64,000 nt of DNA from CAVUCH01 sp963739995 (GTDB lineage Bacteria; Acidobacteriota; Vicinamibacteria; Vicinamibacterales; JAENWD01): positions 1 to 64,000 of the forward strand of contig CAVUCH010000021.1 in assembly GCA_963739995.1 (NCBI GenBank). The letters are read 5' to 3'. Each line of letters starts with the position of its first letter. Within the stretch, counting starts at the first letter, position 1. Under the pieces are notes generated by a model. It did no database searches. It was not told the DNA's origin and was given only the letters and a program-made list of their open reading frames with translations. Below, piece after piece: positions 57,476 to 64,000 of the stretch. The translations under genes and the position numbers were made by a program.

Positions 57476-57627
57476 GATCGTCGAGAGCGGCGCGGATCGG
57501 ACTGTATGGACGGGCTGCTGGGTGTGCGGAGCCATGGCGTGCTCCGGGCTCGTGGCAACGCTCGCATTCGCGTCGCCCGGTTGCACGTAGCTACCTCTAG
57601 CAGTGCATTGAGAAGCAGCGTGGGGCT

Positions 57628-58065
57628 CTATGTCGGGACGGTTCCGGCGGCTTCACGTCGCCGATCCAGGCGGACGGGAGTCGTACGCACGCGGCGCTCT
57701 TCAGGCGGGCAGAGCCGTCGCACGGTGCGAACGAACTCCTCGAGCTCCAGGGGTTTTTCGACTGCCGCCTCGAATCCCAGCGTTCCGGCCACCTGGACGG
57801 CTTTTGGCGCAGCCGTCACGAGCACAACGGGCACCTCGCGAAGGCCCGGCTGCGTCTTCATGATCGTGACGCAGTCCGTTCCTGTCATGCGGGGCATCAT
57901 GTGGTCCACCACCACCAGGTCCGGCCGGTGATGCTCCGCCAGCGCTAGCGCCTCCATGCCGTCCCGAGCGGTGTCCAGTTCGTAGCCCTGTTCGCTCAGC
58001 ACCAGCGAGAGCAGAAGCCGGGTGTCGGGGTCGTCATCAGCGATCAGCACCCGTTTCTTATCCAT
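57628..58065 (-). CDS. CheY-like response regulator
   Basis: 145 residues from the ATG at 58065 ('MDKKRVLIADDDPDTRLLLS'). The acidic pair 'ADDDPD', phosphosite 'PDLVVVDHMMPRMTGTDCVT', Thr of 'VVLVTAAPKAVQ' and Lys of 'VEKPLELEEFVRTV' make a complete receiver with no output domain; the last 25 residues are basic and disordered. A histidine-kinase 3' remnant lies about 350 bases upstream on the same strand, so it may have lost its cognate kinase. Confidence 0.85.
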   Translation of the reverse strand: MDKKRVLIADDDPDTRLLLSLVLSEQGYELDTARDGMEALALAEHHRPDLVVVDHMMPRMTGTDCVTIMKTQPGLREVPVVLVTAAPKAVQVAGTLGFEAAVEKPLELEEFVRTVRRLCPPEERRVRTTPVRLDRRREAAGTVPT

Positions 58066-58367
58066 GTGCGGGTCCAGCGCAGGTACGCGGCAACACGGCA
58101 TCCGGTCGGCCGGTCGCCGGGTTGACCGCGGTCTGGATGGGTATCCGCGCTGATATGGTCAGGAGCACGATACAGTGGGCAGTCTGCACTCCAACTCCGG
58201 CGCCGTTTTGGCCCGATTGGGGACTCAGCGCCTATTTGATGCACAACCTGCGCCGTTGATGCCGCGCCGGAAGCTCGGCCACGGGGAGGCACAGTCTCGG
58301 TCGTGAACGCGAGGAGACTGCGCGTCAGCGGGCGGCTGCTGCGCCGGCTCCAGAAACACCTCCCGAT

Positions 58368-58413
58368 CTGCAGATCCTGCACTCCGGACGCTGCAGATCC
58401 TGCACTCCGGACG
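58368..58413. repeat. Perfect 23-bp tandem duplication
   Basis: 58368-58390 and 58391-58413 are identical. The duplication adds 23 bases, not a multiple of three, inside a former kinase reading frame. Confidence 0.9.
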
Positions 58414-58465
58414 AGCGAGCTGCCGGCTGATCGCGAGACCCAGGCCCATCCCTCGACGCTCATCG
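58411..58465 (-). pseudogene. Histidine-kinase G-box relic
   Basis: Minus strand 'GMGLGLAISRQLAR' is the G2 box of a HATPase domain. Downstream codons are lost through a 23-bp tandem duplication and drift. It probably came from the kinase of the adjacent response regulator. Confidence 0.6.
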
Positions 58466-58801
58466 CCGGCGGCGACTGCTCCAGCGACGCGGGTGTGATG
58501 TGCCGATCACGCCCGTGAACGACACGGCAGAGCCCTGTCCTCTCCACGCTTGGATGTCGGATGACGCGTTCTTCGGATTGTTGAACACGAGGAATCTGTT
58601 CGTCCCTGATCCGCCGCCCGGCCGGTCACGCCAGGGCAACTCGTCGTCCATCGGGGCTATGCGTTCCGCCGCGTGCTCACGCCGGCTGGTACCACGCGCT
58701 CGATTGCACCCGTGTACCGGGCATAGCGACTGCACTTTCGCACGGTACGGTGCAGGGCCCGCGACCGGATCGCGCGTCCTGCCGGAGTGGAGGAAAGAGC
58801 G

Positions 58802-61732
58802 ATGACACACAGGCAATGGACGTCGGCCGCAGCCGTGCTGATCGCGCTGGCGCTGGGCCCGACTTCGACCTTCGCACAAGGGGTCCAGACGGGCATCATC
58901 ACCGGCACGGTCACGTCCGAGGACGGGCTGTCGCTGCCGGGTGCGACGGTGACCGTCACTGCGCCGACGCTGCAGGGTGCACGTTCGGCTGTGACCGACG
59001 TGAACGGCAATTATGTGATTCGCGGGCTGCCGCCGGGCGATTATGAGGCGTCGATCGAGATGAGCGGCATGAGGCCGCGGAAGGAGCAGACCGTCGTCGC
59101 GCTCGGCCGCACGACCACGGTCGACGCCCGACTCTCGCTGGCCGGCGTCGCCGAGGCCGTCCAGGTCGTTGCGCAGGCGTCACCCGTCGTCGAGAGCCCG
59201 ATCGTCGGCGCCAACTACCGCAAGGAGGAGATCGATCGGCTGCCGGCGGGACGCACGCCCCAGGAGATCGCGGAGCTGGCGCCCGGGCTGACCGACAACA
59301 CGCCGAATGCCGGACAACTGTCGATCTCGGGCGGCTTCGCGTTCGACAACGTCTTCCTGATCGACGGTGTGGATGTGAACGACAACTTCTTCGCGGACGT
59401 CACCGACGTCTTCATCGAGGATGCCGTCGACGAGACGCAGGTGCTGACCTCCGGCATCTCGGCGGAGTACGGCCGCTTCTCGGGCGGTGTCGTGAATCTC
59501 ATCACCAAGCGCGGCGGCAACCAGTTTTCGGGCAGCTTCCGCACGAACTTCTCGAATCCGGCCTGGACCGACGAGACACCGTTCGAGACCACGGACCGCC
59601 GCGACGATCCGCAGCAGGTGTACGAAGGGACGCTCGGCGGCCCCGTCCTTCGCGACAAGGTCTGGTTCTTTGCCGCGGGACGCTGGCAGGAGAGCGCGAC
59701 GCCGTTCAACTTCCGCATCACGCAGGTGCCCGGATCAGCGGGCGTGGAGGATCGGCGCATCGAAGGCAAGGTCACCGCGACGCCGTTCGCCAACCATACC
59801 TTCCAGGGCAGCTTCGTCGACAACGACACGCGGCAGACCGGAGTCCGCGGCATCAACGCGTCGGCCATCGATCCGCGCGTCCTGTACACGAGGCGCCTCC
59901 CGCAGAGTCTGGGGGTGGTCAACTGGAACGGCGTGCTGACGTCCAAGCTGTTCGCCACGGCGCAGTGGTCGCAGAAGAAGTTCGCGTTCAAGGACAACGG
60001 CGGCCGCGGCACGGTCCTGCGCGACTCGCCGTTCCGGACGGTCGGCGGCGACGGCATACCCCAGAGCCTGCTGTACAACGCGCCGTACTTCGACTTCAAC
60101 GACCCGGAGGATCGGGACAACCAGCAACTGACCGGGAGCCTGTCGTACTTCCTCTCGACGGGCCGCCTCGGCAGCCACGATCTCAAGGGCGGGATCGAGA
60201 ACTTCACGAGCACCAACACCGGCGGCAACTCGCAGAGCTCGACCGGCTACGTCTACTGGTCGAACTACATCCAGGATGCCGACGGCCAGCCGCTCTTCAA
60301 TGCGGACGGCACCCTCACGCCGCTCTTCGAGCCGGGCGGTTCCTGGCTGTTCAACTGGATCGCCAGCCGCGGCGCGGAAATCAACATCCGCACCACGTCT
60401 TTCTACGTACAGGACCGCTGGGCGGCCTCCAGGCACCTGACATTCGATCTGGGCATGCGGTATGAGCAGGTGCGCAGCGAGACGACGGACAACATCATCG
60501 GGGCGGACACGAACACCCTGGTGCCGCGCGTGGCCGCCACGTGGGACATCCGGGGCAACGGGCGCCTGGTAGCCCAGGGCACGTGGGGACACTACTCGGG
60601 CCGCTACAGCGAGGCCCAGTTCGCGGGCAACAGCGACGTCGGCAACCCGAGCCTGCTCTGGTACGTGTATACCGGCCCCGCGGGCCAGGGCCTGGATTTC
60701 GCGCCTGGTCTCGATCCGGCCAACTACACGGAGATCGCACTCGGCAACTTCCCGACCGCAAACGTGATGTTCGATCCGGATCTCTCGTCGGCCGTGAACC
60801 GCGAGGTCACCGCCTCCCTCGGTGCCGAGGTGGGCTCACGCGGGTACGTGAAGGCCACGTGGGTGCGGCGGAAGACGGACAACATCATCGATGACTTCAT
60901 CGACACCACGACGGGGCAGACGCATGTCGTCCGCAACGGGGTGGACTTCGGCACGTTCGACAACTCCCTCTACAAGAACGCCGACGATTCGTTGTACCGG
61001 GAGTACCAGGCGCTCGTGTTCCAGGGGCGGTACCGTCCGTCGGCCCGATGGTCATTGCACGCGCACTACACCACGCAGCTGCGGAACAACGGCAACTTCG
61101 AAGGCGAAGCCGCGAACCAGCCGGGGATCCCCTCGCTCTACGGCGATTACCCGGAGGTGTTCACCGCGTCGCGCAACTTCCCCGAGGGGCGGCTCGCGTC
61201 GTTCCAGCGGCACAAGCTGCGCCTCTGGTCGATCTACAACCTGGGTCTCGGGCGCTTCGGCGGGCTCGACGTGTCGGGCCTATGGCGCTACGACTCGAAC
61301 CTGACCTACAGCCTCGTGGCTGAGGGCGTGCCGCTCAGCGACATTCAGATCGCGAATGCGGAGGCGGCCGGCTATGCCAGTGCACCGGGCGGCGGCGAGC
61401 AGGACCTGTATTTCGGAGAGCGCGGCTCGGAGAGCTTCAGGGGGTATGGGCTCTTCGACGTGAGCCTGAACTACAGCATCCCCGTGTGGCGAGCGGTCGT
61501 TCCGTACATCAAGTTCGAAGCGCTGAACGTGTTCAACAACCAGCGGCTGATCGGCTTCGACACCACGATCGATCCCAACTACGAGGGGCCGGTCGACGCG
61601 CTCGGGCTGCCGCTCGAGTACGTGCGCGGACCGAACTTCGGGAACGCGGAACGCAACGAGGATTACCCTGGCTGGCGCACCGGCCAGAATGGCGGACGCA
61701 CGTTCCTGGTGGCGGCGGGTTTCCGGTTCTGA
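58802..61732 (+). CDS. TonB-dependent receptor, Oar-like with CarboxypepD_reg domain
   Basis: 976 residues from ATG 58802 behind GGAGG. Signal peptide ('AAAVLIALALGPTSTFAQG') then a carboxypeptidase-regulatory-like domain ('IITGTVTSEDGLSLPGATVT', 'VTDVNGNYVIRGLPPGDYEA'). The plug follows ('AGANYRKEEIDRLPAGRTPQ' region; 'FDNVFLIDGVDVNDNFFADV', 'YGRFSGGVVNLITKRGGNQF'), then a 22-strand barrel ending 'TFLVAAGFRF' with terminal Phe. Such Oar-type receptors are abundant in Acidobacteriota and import large ligands such as peptides or oligosaccharides. The convergent glycoside-hydrolase-like gene downstream hints at a glycan ligand. Confidence 0.92.
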   Translation: MTHRQWTSAAAVLIALALGPTSTFAQGVQTGIITGTVTSEDGLSLPGATVTVTAPTLQGARSAVTDVNGNYVIRGLPPGDYEASIEMSGMRPRKEQTVVALGRTTTVDARLSLAGVAEAVQVVAQASPVVESPIVGANYRKEEIDRLPAGRTPQEIAELAPGLTDNTPNAGQLSISGGFAFDNVFLIDGVDVNDNFFADVTDVFIEDAVDETQVLTSGISAEYGRFSGGVVNLITKRGGNQFSGSFRTNFSNPAWTDETPFETTDRRDDPQQVYEGTLGGPVLRDKVWFFAAGRWQESATPFNFRITQVPGSAGVEDRRIEGKVTATPFANHTFQGSFVDNDTRQTGVRGINASAIDPRVLYTRRLPQSLGVVNWNGVLTSKLFATAQWSQKKFAFKDNGGRGTVLRDSPFRTVGGDGIPQSLLYNAPYFDFNDPEDRDNQQLTGSLSYFLSTGRLGSHDLKGGIENFTSTNTGGNSQSSTGYVYWSNYIQDADGQPLFNADGTLTPLFEPGGSWLFNWIASRGAEINIRTTSFYVQDRWAASRHLTFDLGMRYEQVRSETTDNIIGADTNTLVPRVAATWDIRGNGRLVAQGTWGHYSGRYSEAQFAGNSDVGNPSLLWYVYTGPAGQGLDFAPGLDPANYTEIALGNFPTANVMFDPDLSSAVNREVTASLGAEVGSRGYVKATWVRRKTDNIIDDFIDTTTGQTHVVRNGVDFGTFDNSLYKNADDSLYREYQALVFQGRYRPSARWSLHAHYTTQLRNNGNFEGEAANQPGIPSLYGDYPEVFTASRNFPEGRLASFQRHKLRLWSIYNLGLGRFGGLDVSGLWRYDSNLTYSLVAEGVPLSDIQIANAEAAGYASAPGGGEQDLYFGERGSESFRGYGLFDVSLNYSIPVWRAVVPYIKFEALNVFNNQRLIGFDTTIDPNYEGPVDALGLPLEYVRGPNFGNAERNEDYPGWRTGQNGGRTFLVAAGFRF

Positions 61733-61786
61733 ACACCGGGCAGGGGCGGTCCGCGGACCGCCCCTGCCTCCCGTCCGCTCGTGCCA

Positions 61787-64000
61787 TCACGGCTTCCCGC
61801 GCGGACCCTCGTCCGGTCCGGTCGGCACAATCACTTCGAAGTCTGAACCCTTCACCCGCGCCAGAGACTCGAGGCCCTCGAAGCGGCGATCCGGCGCGAT
61901 CGACATCAGCCAGTCGCCCCCGTTGTCGGCTACGAACATCCCATACTGCTGCAGGCCACGGAGGATTGCCTGCGCATGTGGCGGGAACGTCGAGACGTCG
62001 AAGTCCCGGCGCAGCCGGAACCGCTCGCCCATGCGCGGCAAGGACGGATCCTCGCTGCGGCTGGCGAAGTGCGTCGCGGGGTACACATACGCGCGCCGCG
62101 TCCGCCGGACGGTGAACCGCATCGCGTGCTCCACGCGTCCACGCGCCACCTCGTCGTAGCGCACGATCGCCGGGAAGATGGGGAGACCGGCGGCATCGGC
62201 GGACGTCCACCGCTCGGGGCGCAGACGATTCGAGCGCAGATCGAACGTGCTGGCCTGCGACGCTTCCCACCCGGCATCGGTCCGCCGCGCCTGCCAGAAC
62301 TCGTGCACCAGACCCCGCGCGGGGTCCACGACAATCAGATGCCGGTCTCCCGTGCCATGCTGCTGCAGGTCCCGCAGCGTGCTCCCCGGCTTCGGCAGCG
62401 CGCCGGCATCCTCGTTCTTCGCCATCGGCCAGTTCTCGATCGGCGCGTTCTCAGGGATCGGAAACGGGCCCGGATCCGACTCCTTCGGGTACGTCGTGAT
62501 CTGTACGGGCACTCCGGGTTGATCCGGAGGAACGATGACGAAATTCATGTCGAGGTTGAACCCGAGCGGCTTCTCCGCACCGATTGAGGCGACGATCGTG
62601 GCGGATTGGGGGTGCAGCGGCCTCTCCGCGATCTTCTCGCGCCAGGGACTGTCGGGTGGGAAGATCTGCATCGTGCTCAGGATGCGATCGGCGTCCGGAG
62701 TGTCGAACAGCACCGGTTGCCGAACCTCGGGTGCCGTCGCCGCCCGCGGGCCGCTCGCGATCGCACGCGCGAGCTTCAGGCGTGCGGCATCGTACGGGTC
62801 GCCGCGTTCGGGAAAGCTGACCGTCGCGCCCGCGTCCGAGAACACGCGCGGCACGATATCGCGAAGGACCTCGTCCACGAGGCCGGTGAGTCCGCGTGTG
62901 CGGGCCAGCGCCAGGTACTGCTGGTCCTGCAGCCCCCGCCGGAGGTTCGCGAGCTGAACCGTCGAAATCGGGCCGCGGATGCCGCGGTCCTGATCGGGGT
63001 GCAGCGTGTCTTCTCCCGGGTAGAGCAGCACGCCGTCCCCGTGGATGTAACCCTGGTCGTCGATGGGCTTGTTCGGCTGTCCCCGGTTGTCGAAGGTGAT
63101 GCTCTCGGCCCACACGTTCTGGGTGCGCTCGCCGCGCTTCTGCGAATTGTGGCGCCAGTGCACGGCGTGCCAGTAGAAGTAGACCCGCACGTCATGCTTG
63201 ACGCCGGCCCAGATGATTGCGCGGGCGTCGGTCGCCGGCGCGTCGATCGTGATGGCGCCGCCCGCCGGCCGGCCGCCGTTGTAGAACCAGTACTCGCGGC
63301 CGCGGGCCCGCTCCTGGCGGGCGCGCTCGATCTTGAAGCCGGACGGTCCCGAACACCAGATGTCGATCGCCGGCGCGAGCGCGTCCACGTATTCGTGCGT
63401 GACGAAGATCGGCAGCGCGCGGCCGACGCCGGGGTTCGAGTGGACGTTTTCGGCGAGCCGCAGGATGCGCGGATAGTCGGGCGGGCGCGGCTCGTCGGGC
63501 ATGTAGAGGAACGTCAGTGCCTTCGGCAGCAACTGCCGCAGAAACGCCATCCAGGCATCCGCATGCGACCACGCACTCGAACGGTCGTCGTACTCACGGC
63601 CCGGCCCGTAAAAGGATGCGGGCACGATCACGTTCCCGATACCCTGCCCTGGCCCCTCGTAGTGCCTCGTGCGGGTAAAATCCGTGCCGGTGAACCGCCC
63701 GAGCGCGGCCCGCGCCGTCGGGATGTCGTATGCGTGCACCAACTCGATGCGCTGGCGGTGGGCGAAGCGGTGGTACTCCGCATCCATGTTGCGGCCGTGG
63801 TACAGCTCCGGCTGATCGCTGGCGTAGTACACCATTGCGTGGAGGCTGTTCTCGTCCGGCAATGCGAAGTCGAAGAGCTCGAGCGAGAGGGGCAGCTCTT
63901 CCCGGTGGCCATCCGCGGTCACGGCCAGACGGCCCTGGTACGTGCCGGCTGGGCGATCGCGTCCGGTGTAGATCTCGATCCAGATCGCCTGGTTCTGACT
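61787..64000 (-). CDS. Glycoside-hydrolase-like (DUF4091-type) fusion, incomplete at 5' end
   Basis: The frame is open to the right edge ('QAIWIEIYTGRDRPAGTYQG'), so the gene begins beyond 64000. The visible N-part is the DUF4091/GH123-like catalytic barrel: 'NMDAEYHRFAHRQRIELVHA', 'ALTFLYMPDEPRPPDYPRIL', 'DIWCSGPSGFKIERARQERA', 'REYWFYNGGRPAGG', 'DAPATDARAIIWAGVKHDVR', 'FYWHAVHWRH'. About 400 residues follow that resemble another stand-alone family, with 'DRHLIVVDPARGLVHEFWQA', 'WEASQASTFDLRSNRLRPER', 'TSADAAGLPIFPAIVRYDE' and 'TRRAYVYPATHFASRSEDPS'. The first part probably cleaves a glycan; the second is of unknown activity. Confidence 0.8.
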   Translation of the reverse strand, partial: SQNQAIWIEIYTGRDRPAGTYQGRLAVTADGHREELPLSLELFDFALPDENSLHAMVYYASDQPELYHGRNMDAEYHRFAHRQRIELVHAYDIPTARAALGRFTGTDFTRTRHYEGPGQGIGNVIVPASFYGPGREYDDRSSAWSHADAWMAFLRQLLPKALTFLYMPDEPRPPDYPRILRLAENVHSNPGVGRALPIFVTHEYVDALAPAIDIWCSGPSGFKIERARQERARGREYWFYNGGRPAGGAITIDAPATDARAIIWAGVKHDVRVYFYWHAVHWRHNSQKRGERTQNVWAESITFDNRGQPNKPIDDQGYIHGDGVLLYPGEDTLHPDQDRGIRGPISTVQLANLRRGLQDQQYLALARTRGLTGLVDEVLRDIVPRVFSDAGATVSFPERGDPYDAARLKLARAIASGPRAATAPEVRQPVLFDTPDADRILSTMQIFPPDSPWREKIAERPLHPQSATIVASIGAEKPLGFNLDMNFVIVPPDQPGVPVQITTYPKESDPGPFPIPENAPIENWPMAKNEDAGALPKPGSTLRDLQQHGTGDRHLIVVDPARGLVHEFWQARRTDAGWEASQASTFDLRSNRLRPERWTSADAAGLPIFPAIVRYDEVARGRVEHAMRFTVRRTRRAYVYPATHFASRSEDPSLPRMGERFRLRRDFDVSTFPPHAQAILRGLQQYGMFVADNGGDWLMSIAPDRRFEGLESLARVKGSDFEVIVPTGPDEGPRGKP

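Larger units (their letters stand above)
58102..58801. other. Intergenic region with a kinase relic
   Basis: 700 bases between the regulator and the TonB receptor. It holds the HATPase G-box relic and a 23-bp tandem duplication, listed separately. Nothing else is recognisable; no long ORF with a family match. Confidence 0.5.

Noticed and set aside
58620..58727. Possible 3' gene relic reading 'LVVHRGYAFRRVLTPAGTT'
   Set aside because: It looks protein-like but is too short and has no recognisable family or start.

Overview
The window is GC-rich bacterial DNA whose gene families point to the Acidobacteriota, most likely a Vicinamibacteria-type lineage. The pointers are a PadR regulator beside an orphan 'ADOP'-type ABC permease, a Ser/Thr kinase of the acidobacterial PknB style, an Oar-like TonB receptor with a carboxypeptidase-regulatory N-terminus, DUF1553/DUF1501 cytochrome pairs and BACON-repeat lipoproteins. 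This is inferred from families; no rRNA or marker gene is present to confirm it.

Region 1 (1-2.6 kb) holds a receiver-only response regulator and a PAS-GAF-PAS histidine kinase. Region 2 (2.9-11.3 kb) is a decayed accessory block. It contains broken 3' ends of CheB, a hybrid kinase, a serine-hydrolase-like gene, RecQ and L-lactate permease, then a 3' half of tRNA-Cys that looks like an integration scar. After that come four transposase remnants (IS3, IS481-like, IS110/IS1111, IS1182/IS5-like) and a broken PrsW protease. Most reading-frame breaks here fit one-base G/C-run contractions.

Region 3 (11.3-20 kb) has two outer-membrane beta-barrel genes (one frameshifted), small DUF1569/DUF3303/dimeric-barrel proteins separated by hairpin repeats, an ankyrin-repeat protein and a secreted amidohydrolase. 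Region 4 (20-27 kb) has a periplasmic cache-like protein, an unknown 97-residue protein, an animal-type haem peroxidase, a class 3 lipase and a damaged kinase/formylglycine-enzyme/hydrolase fusion. Region 5 (27-34.7 kb) has the PadR-permease pair, a membrane protein, a zincin-like lipoprotein, a ROK kinase and soluble transhydrogenase.

Region 6 (34.8-41 kb) is a three-gene exported haem/DUF operon. Region 7 (41-50 kb) is a sigma-54 activator followed by a STAS protein, a complete RND efflux triad (outer-membrane factor, adaptor, pump) and a sugar acetyltransferase. Region 8 (50-64 kb) has a FEN-type nuclease, a frameshifted RidA, a cytoplasmic molybdopterin oxidoreductase, a BACON lipoprotein, an exported pyrophosphatase, a TerC/Alx metal exporter under a yybP-ykoY manganese riboswitch with a terminator, a CheY-like regulator beside a kinase remnant, a TonB receptor and a glycoside-hydrolase-like fusion that runs off the right edge.

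The clearest regulatory find is the manganese riboswitch at about 56.19-56.34 kb. The clearest mobile-DNA finds are the tRNA-Cys scar and the IS110 element, which has perfect 17-bp inverted ends and a non-coding end able to hold a guide RNA.
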